Below, in pieces: positions 16,301-24,033 of a stretch of 40,836 nucleotides of DNA. Numbering within the stretch: position 1 is the first letter of the stretch; the number at the start of each line of letters is the position of its first letter. Position numbers and translations under genes: made by a program. Under the pieces are notes generated by a model. It ran no database searches, was not told the origin of the DNA, and saw only the letters and a list, made by a program, of their open reading frames with translations. This stretch comes from Gemmiger formicilis (GTDB lineage Bacteria > Bacillota > Clostridia > Oscillospirales > Ruminococcaceae), in NCBI RefSeq assembly GCF_016900095.1, contig NZ_JACJJP010000030.1, positions 1 to 40,836 of the forward strand, given 5' to 3'.

Positions 16301-16320
16301 CGGCGGGACGGTTCCCGCCG
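16301..16320. other. Intercistronic hairpin between tandem AI-2E genes
   Basis: An 8-bp perfect stem (CGGCGGGA, loop CGGT, TCCCGCCG) without a T-tract in the 75-base gap between the two permease genes. It is likely an mRNA-stability or processing element, not a terminator. Confidence 0.5.
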
Positions 16321-16348
16321 CCTGACTGAAAAGACAGGAGCATGCCCC

Positions 16349-17542
16349 ATGAATGCAAAACATTGGCTGGATCAGAAGCCACAGACCATCCGGGATTGGC
16401 TGGGAATGGCCCTGCTCTGCGGGATTTTTTATGCCATAATGGTCCATCTGGCGGTATTTCTGGGATGGATCGGCGCCATGCTGCGGGTGATTTCGCCCTT
16501 TGCAGGGGCCCTGATTCTGGCCTATGTGCTGGATACACTGGTGCGGCCCATCCATCATTACCTGTTCCGGGACCGCCCGGCGCTGCGATGGGTGGCCATC
16601 CTGGCGGCCTATGTGCTGGCGGCGCTGGCCGTTATGCTGCTGGCCTGGCAGGTGCTGCCAAAGGTGGGGGCCAGCGTGACCACCTTGTTCAAAAATCTGC
16701 CCGGGTACGTGGAAAACACCCAGAAAGCCCTTCTGTTTGTCCAGCAGCGGTATGCGGTGGACCTCAACCCGATCATCGATCTTTTGGACGACTACGAGCG
16801 GCTTATGAGCAATATCTATGAGCTGGTGAAGGGGGTCACCCCCCAGCTGGCCGGGTATCTGAGCAACGTGGCTTCCTACGCCCTGCACTTTGTGATCGTG
16901 GTGGCGGGCAGTGTGTACATGCTGGCCGACAAGGCCCATCTGCTGCGCCAGATGCGGATGATCGTGCGGGCTGTTCTGCCCCAAAAGCAGGCCGATGACC
17001 TGCTCTCCATCTGCAGCTATGCCAACCGCAATTTCTCGGAATTTTTCTTCGGCAAGATCTTCGACGCCGTCATCATCGGTGTGCTGCTGTTCGCGGCCAT
17101 GAGCCTGCTGGGACTCAGCTTTGCCCCGCTGATCAGCGTATTGGTGGGCTTCTGCGCCCTGGTTCCCATGTTTGGTGCCTACATCGGGGCCGTTCCCGGC
17201 TTGTTGATTCTACTGTTCGTGGACCCGCTGCAGGCGCTGGTGTTTTTGATTCTTCTGGTGATCCTGCAGCAGCTGGACAGCCGTGTCATTGCGCCCCGGG
17301 TGCTGGGACGCTCGGTGGGGGTATCCGCCTTCTGGGTGCTGTTCGCCGTGGTGGTGGGCGGTACCCTCATGGGACCGGTGGGCATGGTGCTGGGGGTTCC
17401 GGCCTTTATCACCGTCTACGGGCTGCTGCGGGGGCTGATCTACTGGGTGCTGGACCGCCGGGGCGTGACCGCCCGGGACCTGGACCGGACCCCGGACGCC
17501 GCAGAGCAACAAGCGGAGGAAAAAGAGACCGCCACCGTGTAA
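16349..17542 (+). CDS. AI-2E family transporter (paralog 2)
   Basis: A 397-residue homolog of the preceding gene with the same layout; the N-terminal LDQKPQTIRDWLGMALLCGI parallels LDRVPSTTRDWLHLITAAAL of paralog 1. The C-terminal half has LVPMFGAYIGAVPGLLILL, QQLDSRVIAPRVLG and GTLMGPVGMVLGVPAFITV. ACAGGAG is 8 bases before the ATG. The tandem arrangement suggests gene duplication and possibly a hetero-oligomer. The same transcript is likely, ending at the terminator at 17551-17588. Confidence 0.9.
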   Translation: MNAKHWLDQKPQTIRDWLGMALLCGIFYAIMVHLAVFLGWIGAMLRVISPFAGALILAYVLDTLVRPIHHYLFRDRPALRWVAILAAYVLAALAVMLLAWQVLPKVGASVTTLFKNLPGYVENTQKALLFVQQRYAVDLNPIIDLLDDYERLMSNIYELVKGVTPQLAGYLSNVASYALHFVIVVAGSVYMLADKAHLLRQMRMIVRAVLPQKQADDLLSICSYANRNFSEFFFGKIFDAVIIGVLLFAAMSLLGLSFAPLISVLVGFCALVPMFGAYIGAVPGLLILLFVDPLQALVFLILLVILQQLDSRVIAPRVLGRSVGVSAFWVLFAVVVGGTLMGPVGMVLGVPAFITVYGLLRGLIYWVLDRRGVTARDLDRTPDAAEQQAEEKETATV

Positions 17543-17550
17543 AACCAAGC

Positions 17551-17588
17551 AAAAGAGGCCGCTTCCAAAAGGAAAACGGCCTCTTTTT
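17551..17588 (+). terminator. Terminator of the AI-2E pair
   Basis: AAAGAGGCCG (17552-17561) pairs with CGGCCTCTTT (17577-17586), with an inner CTTCC/GGAA extension and a following T run. Confidence 0.82.
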
Positions 17589-17596
17589 CCACAAAA

Positions 17597-17622
17597 TCCC
17601 CGCTTTCTGTGGAAAGCGGGGA
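17597..17622 (-). terminator. Terminator of sufCB
   Basis: An 11-bp perfect stem TCCCCGCTTTC (17597-17607) with GAAAGCGGGGA (17612-17622); leftward it is followed by TTTTGT. It lies 17 bases after the sufB-like stop. Confidence 0.8.
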
Positions 17623-17638
17623 CGTTTTGTCTATGGGA

Positions 17639-18559
17639 TTATTTCAGGAACCCGTTGACGATCTGCTCTTCGGCTTCCTGCTCGGTCAGACCCAGGGTCA
17701 TCAGCTTGGTCAGCTGCTCGCCGGCGATCTTGCCGATGGCGGCTTCGTGAATCAGGCTGGCATCAATGTTGTTGGCGATCAGGCCCGGGGTGGCAATGAC
17801 CTTGGCGTTGTCCATGATGATGGCGTCACACTCGCTGTGACCGGCGCAGGCGGCGTTGCCGTTGATGTAGCTCTTGAACTCCTGCACGCTGTGGTCCTTG
17901 GCCACGCTGCGGGAGATCACGTTGGCGGAGCAGCCTTCGCCGTTCAGGTCCACCACAAAGTCGGTGACGGCGTGCTGGTCGCCCACCGTCATGATCTTCT
18001 CCCGGATGACCAGGGAAGCGCCCTCGGCCAGATCACCGGAAGTCTTGCGGATGGTATCGTCGATGCCGGCAATCTGGGTGGTTTCCATCTCCATGGAAGC
18101 CCCTTCGGCCAGGTGGACGATGGTGGTGGGGTTCATGATCTGCTTCCCCCGGCCGTCGCCCTCGCCGTAATGCTTTTCCACATAGCGCAGCTTGGCGCCC
18201 TTGTCCAGGAAGAAGGTGTGGATGCCGTCGTGCTGGGCGTTGCCGCCGCCGCAGTTGTGGATGCCACACCCGGCAATGATGGTCACGTCGGCCCCTTCAC
18301 CGATGTGGAAGTCGTTGTACACCAGATCGGTCAGGCCGGTCTGGCTGATGATCACCGGAATGTGCACGCTCTCGTTCTTGGTGCCCGGCTTGATGAAGAT
18401 GTCGATGCCCGGCTTGTCGGTCTTGGTGACAATATCAATGTTGGCGGTGGTGTTCCGGCTTTCCAGCTTACCGTTGGCGCGGATGTTGTACGCCCCCACC
18501 GGCAGGGCATCCAGTTCTGCCACTTCGTGCAGCAGGTTCTTTTCAATGGCGTCGATCAT
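17639..18559 (-). CDS. SufB/SufD-like Fe-S cluster scaffold subunit
   Basis: A 306-residue SufBD-fold protein, much shorter than classical SufB (about 470) or SufD (about 420). The beta-helix core is visible (GADVTIIAGCGIHNCGGGNA, EGASMEMETTQIAGID). The conserved C-terminal GHSECDAIIMDNAKVIATPG and NIDASLIHEAAIGKIAGEQL place it with SufB. It is predicted to partner the ATPase encoded 3 bases upstream as a scaffold for Fe-S assembly. There is no sufS, sufU or sufD next to it. This two-gene form is common in anaerobic clostridia and archaea and has been called a minimal SUF (SMS) system. Confidence 0.9.
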   Translation of the reverse strand: MIDAIEKNLLHEVAELDALPVGAYNIRANGKLESRNTTANIDIVTKTDKPGIDIFIKPGTKNESVHIPVIISQTGLTDLVYNDFHIGEGADVTIIAGCGIHNCGGGNAQHDGIHTFFLDKGAKLRYVEKHYGEGDGRGKQIMNPTTIVHLAEGASMEMETTQIAGIDDTIRKTSGDLAEGASLVIREKIMTVGDQHAVTDFVVDLNGEGCSANVISRSVAKDHSVQEFKSYINGNAACAGHSECDAIIMDNAKVIATPGLIANNIDASLIHEAAIGKIAGEQLTKLMTLGLTEQEAEEQIVNGFLK

Positions 18560-18562
18560 GGT

Positions 18563-19297
18563 TTACACCCCCTCGATCTTGCTGGTCAGGACATCGCAGG
18601 CCGGATTGGCGGCGTCGGCGCTGCCCAGCAGGGCAGGCAGCAGCTCGGCACGGGGGCCGGTGCGGGCCACCTGGCCGTCCTTGATGACCACAATGGTGTC
18701 GGCAATGTTCAGGATGCGCTCCTGATGGCTGATGATCAGAATGTTGCCCTTGGTCTGCTCGTACATCTTCTCAAACACCCGGATCAGGTTCTGGAAGCTC
18801 CACAGATCGATGCCCGCTTCCGGTTCGTCAAAGATGGACAGCTTGGTGCCCCGGGCCAGCACCATGGCGATCTCGATGCGCTTGAGCTCGCCGCCGGACA
18901 GGCTGGCGTTCACTTCGCGGTCGATGTAATCCCGGGCGCACAGGCCCACCTCGCTCAGGTAGGAGCAGGCCTCGTTCACGCTGGTGTTCTTGCCGGCGGC
19001 CAGGCTCAGCAGGTCCTTGACCCGCAGCCCCTTGAACCGCACCGGCTGCTGGAAGGCGTAGCTCACACCCAGGTTGGCGCGCTCGGTGATGCTCATGTTG
19101 GTGATATCCACCCCGTCCAGCAGAATCTGGCCGGAGGTGGGCTGATAAATGCCCGCAATGATCTTGGCCAGGGTGGACTTGCCGCCGCCGTTGGGGCCGG
19201 TGATGGCCACAAAGCGGTCCTTCACCGTCAGGCTTACATCATGCAGGATCTCCTTGTTATCGTCGGTCTCGTAGCCGACGTGTTTCAGTTCAAGCAT
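18563..19297 (-). CDS. sufC: SufC Fe-S assembly ATPase
   Basis: A 244-residue ABC ATPase. Walker A is GPNGGGKST at 34-42, the signature is LSGGELKRIEIAMVLARG, and Walker B/D-loop is SIFDEPEAGIDLW, a SufC hallmark. It drives conformational change of the SufB-like scaffold. The start at 19297 follows CGGAGG at 6 bases; the in-frame ATG at 19333 lacks a site. It is transcribed first, from a clear promoter, with sufB 3 bases downstream. Confidence 0.93.
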   Translation of the reverse strand: MLELKHVGYETDDNKEILHDVSLTVKDRFVAITGPNGGGKSTLAKIIAGIYQPTSGQILLDGVDITNMSITERANLGVSYAFQQPVRFKGLRVKDLLSLAAGKNTSVNEACSYLSEVGLCARDYIDREVNASLSGGELKRIEIAMVLARGTKLSIFDEPEAGIDLWSFQNLIRVFEKMYEQTKGNILIISHQERILNIADTIVVIKDGQVARTGPRAELLPALLGSADAANPACDVLTSKIEGV

Positions 19298-19326
19298 GGG
19301 TTTCCTCCGAATCAAAATGGGTTTGT

Positions 19327-19343
19327 TACCCATTGTTGGTAAG
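19327..19343. promoter_or_regulatory. Imperfect dyad in the sufC leader
   Basis: TTACC (19327-19331) and GGTAA (19338-19342) form a short dyad between the sufC -10 (19360) and the start codon. It could be an operator for an Fe-S or iron sensor, but it is short and may be chance. Confidence 0.25.
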
Positions 19344-19359
19344 TTTTGTTACGGCTAAT

Positions 19360-19388
19360 ACTATACCATGCCGACGCCGAAAGTACAA
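19360..19388 (-). promoter_or_regulatory. Promoter of sufCB
   Basis: Leftward TTGTAC (19388-19383), 17-base spacer, TATAGT (19365-19360), about 60 bases upstream of the sufC start. Confidence 0.75.
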
Positions 19389-19463
19389 GCTATTTCCTTG
19401 CAAAATGCTAGGAATTAAAAAAACGCTTTTTTGTGCAACCCCACAAAACGGCGGGAAAATTTC

Positions 19464-19492
19464 TTGACATAGCCGGAATCCGGTGCTACCAT
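19464..19492 (+). promoter_or_regulatory. Promoter of the asnB T-box transcript
   Basis: TTGACA (19464-19469), 17-base spacer, TACCAT (19487-19492). Confidence 0.75.
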
Positions 19493-19497
19493 AAACG

Positions 19498-19800
19498 TGT
19501 AAAAAGCGTTGAACGGGAAAAGTACCGCCCCAACCGCACCGCACAGAGAGCCTGGCAGATGCTGCAAGCCGGGACGATGCCGGGGCAGGAAAGAACACCC
19601 GCGAGCTGCAAACGGAACCCCCGTCAAGGGGCAGTATGGGCGCCGCAGGCCGCGCGTTACAGCGGCAGCGTTTCAAAGGTGAACGTATACGGAAAGGGAC
19701 CGTATGCTTTGGTTGGCATGCGGTAATTTAGGTGGCACCGCGGATCAAGACAGCGATTCGTCCTAAAAAGTCGGGACGAGTGGGCTGTCAATTTTTTTGC
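19498..19800 (+). promoter_or_regulatory. T-box riboswitch, asparagine specifier, controlling asparagine synthase
   Basis: The signature T-box AGGTGGCACCGCGG lies at about 19730-19743, preceded by a long structured leader. Stem I elements are visible: GAACGGGA, AGAGAG, and the distal loop GCTGCAAG at 19561-19568. AAC at 19594-19596, followed by A, sits where the specifier codon is expected and reads asparagine. The T-box TGGC would pair with a tRNA ending GCCA, agreeing with discriminator G of tRNA-Asn. The competing terminator is the stem GACAGC/GCTGTC with inner CGTCC/GGACG (about 19750-19790), followed by seven T. Uncharged tRNA-Asn should allow read-through into asnB. Confidence 0.93.
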
Positions 19801-19836
19801 CATTCGTCCATACGGCAAGAAAAGGAGTGCTGCCAA

Positions 19837-21417
19837 ATGTGTTGTGTTATGGGCTATGCGGGGCATGATATGACCCGCGAACAGTTTACCGCGTATCTGC
19901 TGCGTACCGCCTCCCGCGGTCCGGACGACCACCGGGTGCTGGAAACCGAGTTCGGGTACCTGGGCTTCGGGCGTCTGGCCATCATGGGCGTCACCCCCGA
20001 GGGTATGCAGCCCTTTGAGCGGGACGGCAGTCTGGTGGTGTGCAACGGCGAACTGTACGGGTTCCGCCCGGTGCGGGCCGAACTGGAAGCCGAGGGCTAC
20101 ACCTTCCGGTCGGATTCCGACTGCGAGATCATCCTGCCTTTGTACGAAAAGTACGGCCTGGACATGTTCCGCCACCTGGATGCGGAGTTTGCCATGGTGC
20201 TGTATGACGCCCGCAGAAAGTGGCTCATCGCCGCCCGGGACCCCATCGGCATCCGGCCGCTGTTCTACGGCTATAGCGACAGCGGCGCCATCGCTTTTGC
20301 CTCCGAGGCCAAGAACCTGGTGGGGCTGTGCAAGAAGATTTATCCTTTCCCCATTGGCAGCTACTACTGCAACGGCCGGTTTGTGCGGTACTGTGATATC
20401 GCCGACACCCCCGCCTACAACCGGGACGATATGCCCACCATCCTGAAAAACATCCGGGAAAAGCTCATTGCGGGCGTGGAAAAGCGGCTGGATGCCGACA
20501 CCCCCGTGGGCTTCCTGCTCTCCGGCGGGCTGGATTCCAGCCTGGTCTGCGCCATTGCGGCCAAAAAGCTGGGCAAGCCCATCCGCACCTTTGCCATCGG
20601 CATGAGCGGTGACGCCATCGACCTGAAATACGCCCGCCAGACCGCCGAGTACCTGGGGGCCGACCACACCGACGTCATCATCGACAAGGACACCGTCCTC
20701 GACTCTCTGGAAGAGGTGGTGGCCATGCTGGGCACCTGGGACATCACCACCATCCGTGCGTCGGTGGGCATGTATCTGGTCTGCAAGTATATCCACCAGC
20801 ACACTGACATCCGGGTGCTGCTCACCGGCGAGATCAGCGATGAGCTCTTCGGCTACAAATACACCGACTACGCCCCCAGCGCCGCCGCCTTCCAGGCCGA
20901 AAGCCAGAAGCGGGTGCGGGAGCTGTATATGTACGACGTGCTCCGGGCGGACCGCTCCATCAGCGTCAACAGCCTGGAAGCCCGGGTGCCCTTCGGCGAC
21001 CTGGATTTCGTGAAGTATGTCATGTCCATCGACCCCGCCCGCAAGCTGAACACCTACGGCAAGGGCAAGTATCTGCTGCGCAAGGCCTTTGAGGGCGACT
21101 GGCTGCCCGAAAACATCCTCTGGCGTGAAAAAGCCGCCTTCTCCGATGCGGTGGGCCACTCCATGGTGGATATCCTCAAGGAGTACGCCGAGGAAAAATA
21201 CACCGACCGAGAATTTGCCGAGCGCGCCGGCCGCTACACCTATTGCCGTCCCTTCACCAAGGAGAGCCTGCTCTACCGGGAACTGTTTGAAAAGTACTAT
21301 CCCGGCCAGGCCGGCATGATCGTGGACTTCTGGATGCCCAACAAGGCATGGCCGGGCTGCGACGTGGACGACCCCAGCGCCCGTGTGCTGAAGAACTACG
21401 GCGATTCCGGCAAATAA
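19837..21417 (+). CDS. asnB: Asparagine synthase (glutamine-hydrolysing)
   Basis: A 526-residue enzyme converting aspartate, ATP and glutamine to asparagine. The N-terminal class II glutaminase uses C2 after Met removal (start MCCVMGYAG; the more usual form is MCGI). Other glutaminase landmarks are RGPDDHRV, CNGELYGF and DSDCEIILPLYEKYG. The synthetase domain has the pyrophosphate loop SGGLDSS at 229-235 and LLTGEISDELFGYKY. AAAGGAG lies 9 bases before the ATG at 19837. The tRNA-Asn T-box upstream independently confirms the function. The next gene starts 20 bases downstream. Confidence 0.95.
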   Translation: MCCVMGYAGHDMTREQFTAYLLRTASRGPDDHRVLETEFGYLGFGRLAIMGVTPEGMQPFERDGSLVVCNGELYGFRPVRAELEAEGYTFRSDSDCEIILPLYEKYGLDMFRHLDAEFAMVLYDARRKWLIAARDPIGIRPLFYGYSDSGAIAFASEAKNLVGLCKKIYPFPIGSYYCNGRFVRYCDIADTPAYNRDDMPTILKNIREKLIAGVEKRLDADTPVGFLLSGGLDSSLVCAIAAKKLGKPIRTFAIGMSGDAIDLKYARQTAEYLGADHTDVIIDKDTVLDSLEEVVAMLGTWDITTIRASVGMYLVCKYIHQHTDIRVLLTGEISDELFGYKYTDYAPSAAAFQAESQKRVRELYMYDVLRADRSISVNSLEARVPFGDLDFVKYVMSIDPARKLNTYGKGKYLLRKAFEGDWLPENILWREKAAFSDAVGHSMVDILKEYAEEKYTDREFAERAGRYTYCRPFTKESLLYRELFEKYYPGQAGMIVDFWMPNKAWPGCDVDDPSARVLKNYGDSGK

Positions 21418-21437
21418 TTCTGTAAGGAGCCTGTTTC

Positions 21438-21935
21438 ATGACCATCCGCCCCGCCACACCCCGGGACCTGCCGGTCCTGCTGGACATCTTCAAAGCCGCC
21501 AAAGCCTTTATGGTGCGCACCGGCAACCCCCACCAGTGGCGGGAAGGTTACCCCGGGTCGGCGCTGATGGAAGAGGAGATCGCCCGGGGCGTCTGCTACC
21601 TGGTGGAAGAAGAGGGGGAGGCCGTGGGAACCTTCTGCGCCATTCCGGGGGAGGAACCCACCTACAAAGTCATTTATGACGGCGCCTGGCCCAGCGACGC
21701 GCCCTACCTTACCATCCATCGCCTGGCCGCCAACGGCAAGGCCAAGGGGGTGGCCGCGGCCTGCTTTGCCTTCTGCGCCGCCAAGGGGCTGGACCTGCGC
21801 ATCGACACCCACGCCGACAACCATGTGATGCAGGACCTGCTGGCCAGGAACGGCTTCACCCACTGCGGGCGCATCCTGCTGGCCAACGGCAGCCCCCGTC
21901 TGGCCTACCACCGTCCGGCCCGGAAATCCGAATAA
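21438..21935 (+). CDS. GNAT family N-acetyltransferase
   Basis: A 165-residue acetyltransferase of the GNAT fold: MTIRPATPRDLPVLLDIFKA at the start, central YLTIHRLAANGKAKGVAAACF (the R/Q-x-x-G/A acetyl-CoA loop in the form NGKAKGVA), and C-terminal LLARNGFTHCGRI. AAGGAG precedes the ATG. It lies 20 bases after asnB and is probably co-transcribed. The acceptor is unknown; a link with asparagine metabolism is only positional. Confidence 0.88.
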   Translation: MTIRPATPRDLPVLLDIFKAAKAFMVRTGNPHQWREGYPGSALMEEEIARGVCYLVEEEGEAVGTFCAIPGEEPTYKVIYDGAWPSDAPYLTIHRLAANGKAKGVAAACFAFCAAKGLDLRIDTHADNHVMQDLLARNGFTHCGRILLANGSPRLAYHRPARKSE

Positions 21936-21942
21936 AAAAGAT

Positions 21943-21983
21943 CGCCGCCCGCAAGGCAACTGCTTGCGGGCGGCGGTTTTGTT
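21943..21983. terminator. Bidirectional terminator between asnB operon and typA
   Basis: A 13-bp perfect stem CGCCGCCCGCAAG (21943-21955) with CTTGCGGGCGGCG (21963-21975). It is followed rightward by TTTTGTTT, and leftward by ATCTTTTTT, so it serves both convergent units. Confidence 0.88.
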
Positions 21984-22010
21984 TATCTCAGGCGGCGGAC
22001 AGCCGAAGGA

Positions 22011-23837
22011 TTACTTCTTCTTGCTGGCGGCCTTCATGCGCAGGTCGTGGTCCAGAATGCGCTTGCGGATGCGCAGGTTTTCGGGGGTGACTTCCAGCAG
22101 TTCGTCGGGAGCCAGGAATTCCAGGCAGGCTTCCAGGCTGAACTTGGAAACCGGCACCAGGCGCAGGGCGTCGTCGCTGCCGGAAGCACGGGTGTTGGTC
22201 AGGTGCTTGGTCTTGCAGACGTTGACGGTGATGTCCTCGCCGGTGGGGGTGTAGCCCACCACTTCGCCGGCGTAGACCTTCTCGCCGGGGGTGACCAGCA
22301 GGGTGCCGCGCTGCTGGGCGTTGAACAGGCCGTAGGTCACGGCGTCGCCGGTCTCAAAGCTGATCAGGGAGCCGGTGGACCGGGTGGAGATGTCGCCGCA
22401 CCATTCTTCGTATCCGTCAAAGATGGTGTTCATGATGCCTTCGCCGTGGGTATCGGTGAGGAACTGGCTGCGATAGCCGAACAGGCCGCGGCTGGGCATG
22501 CGGAACTCCAGGCGGGAACGGCTGTTCATCATCTGCATGTTCATCAGGATGGCCTTGCGGGCGCCCAGAGCGGTCATGACCGCACCCTGGTAGGTTTCGG
22601 GCACGTCGATGACGACACGCTCCATGGGTTCCATGGTTTTGCCGTCTTCCTCATGGGTCAGAACGTGCGGGGGAGAAACCTGCAGTTCGTAGCCTTCCCG
22701 GCGCATGGTCTCGATGAGGATGGACAGGTGCATTTCGCCGCGGCCCATGACCCGGAAGGAATCGGTAGTGGCGGAATCTTCCACCCGCAGGGCCACGTCC
22801 TTCAGCAGTTCGCGGTTCAGGCGGTCACGGATCTGGCGGGAGGTGACGTACTTGCCTTCCTTGCCCGCAAAGGGAGAGTCGTTGACGCTGAAGGTCATCT
22901 CCACGGTGGGGTCGTTGATCTTCACAAAGGGCAGGGGCTGCACCTTGCTGGGATCGCACAGGGTGTTGCCGATGGAGATATCCGGCAGACCGGCAAAGGC
23001 CACGATATCGCCGGCCTCGGCCTGCTCGATGGGCTCACGGCCGTTGGCCTTGAAGTCGAACAGCTTGGTGATGCGGCCGGACATATGCACGTCGGGGTTG
23101 TGCCAGTCGCACACCTGCACGCTCTGGCCCACCTTGATCACGCCGTTCTGCACGCGGCCCACGCCCATACGGCCCACAAACTCGTTGTAGTCCACGCTGG
23201 ACACCAGCATCTGCATGGGAGCGTCGGGCTCGCCTTCCGGCGGGGTGACGTACTTCAGAATGGTGTCGAACAGGGGCTTGAGGTCCTTGCCCTCTTCCGG
23301 CTTGGTCCAGTCGTAGCTGGCGGTGCCGTTGCGGCCGGAGCAGAACACCATGGGGCTGTCCAGCTGTTCGTCGGTGGCGCCCAGGTCCATCAGCAGTTCC
23401 AGAATTTCGTCGATGACTTCCGCAATGCGGGCGTCGGGACGGTCGATCTTGTTCACCGCGATGACCAGGGACAGGTTCTGCTGCAGGGCCTTCTGCAGAA
23501 CAAAACGGGTCTGGGGCATGCAGCCTTCGGCAGCGTCCACCAGCAGCAGAACGCCGTTGACCATCTTCAGCACGCGTTCCACCTCGCCGCCGAAGTCGGC
23601 GTGGCCCGGGGTGTCCACGATGTTGATTTTCACGCCTTCATACACGCAGGAGCAGTTCTTGGCCAGAATGGTGATGCCGCGCTCCCGTTCGATATCGCCG
23701 GAGTCCATCACGCGCTCCGCCACCTGCTGGTTGGCGCGGAAAGCGCCGGACTGCTTCAGCATCTGGTCGACCAGGGTGGTCTTGCCATGGTCAACGTGCG
23801 CGATAATGGCAATGTTGCGAAGATTTTCCCGAATCAT
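22011..23837 (-). CDS. typA: Translational GTPase TypA/BipA
   Basis: A 608-residue ribosome-associated GTPase. G-domain motifs are AHVDHGKTTL (13-22), DTPGHADFGGEV and NKIDRPDAR. The EF-G-like domains follow, with RGEMHLSILIETMRREG, and the TypA-specific C-terminus has PSRGLFGYRSQFLTDTHGEG. Length matches the family. It helps ribosome assembly and stress adaptation. AGAGGG precedes the ATG. The gene is divergent from the pyrophosphatase gene and uses an overlapping promoter region. Confidence 0.96.
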   Translation of the reverse strand: MIRENLRNIAIIAHVDHGKTTLVDQMLKQSGAFRANQQVAERVMDSGDIERERGITILAKNCSCVYEGVKINIVDTPGHADFGGEVERVLKMVNGVLLLVDAAEGCMPQTRFVLQKALQQNLSLVIAVNKIDRPDARIAEVIDEILELLMDLGATDEQLDSPMVFCSGRNGTASYDWTKPEEGKDLKPLFDTILKYVTPPEGEPDAPMQMLVSSVDYNEFVGRMGVGRVQNGVIKVGQSVQVCDWHNPDVHMSGRITKLFDFKANGREPIEQAEAGDIVAFAGLPDISIGNTLCDPSKVQPLPFVKINDPTVEMTFSVNDSPFAGKEGKYVTSRQIRDRLNRELLKDVALRVEDSATTDSFRVMGRGEMHLSILIETMRREGYELQVSPPHVLTHEEDGKTMEPMERVVIDVPETYQGAVMTALGARKAILMNMQMMNSRSRLEFRMPSRGLFGYRSQFLTDTHGEGIMNTIFDGYEEWCGDISTRSTGSLISFETGDAVTYGLFNAQQRGTLLVTPGEKVYAGEVVGYTPTGEDITVNVCKTKHLTNTRASGSDDALRLVPVSKFSLEACLEFLAPDELLEVTPENLRIRKRILDHDLRMKAASKKK

Positions 23838-23915
23838 GAATCGTATCCCTCTTTTTCGTCTTTCACAAATCCAGCATGGAGGCGGGCAAATCCTACCCCA
23901 TGCATATACATTTTA

Positions 23916-23944
23916 ATTGTACGTCAGAACGCGTTTGTTGTCAA
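23916..23944 (-). promoter_or_regulatory. Promoter of typA
   Basis: Leftward TTGACA (23944-23939), 17-base spacer, TACAAT (23921-23916). Confidence 0.82.
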
Positions 23945-23947
23945 GAA

Positions 23948-23976
23948 TCGCAAAAAAGATTTTAGCATGTTATAAT
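23948..23976 (+). promoter_or_regulatory. Extended -10 promoter of the pyrophosphatase gene
   Basis: TGTTATAAT gives an extended -10 with perfect TATAAT at 23971-23976; the -35 (TCGCAA, 23948-23953) is weak. It lies 3 bases from the -35 of the divergent typA promoter, so the two polymerases would compete. Confidence 0.65.
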
Positions 23977-24033
23977 CATAACAAAGCCCGGGGACGCAAG
24001 GCGTTCCCGCAGGGAAGGGAAAGGGGTTTTACT

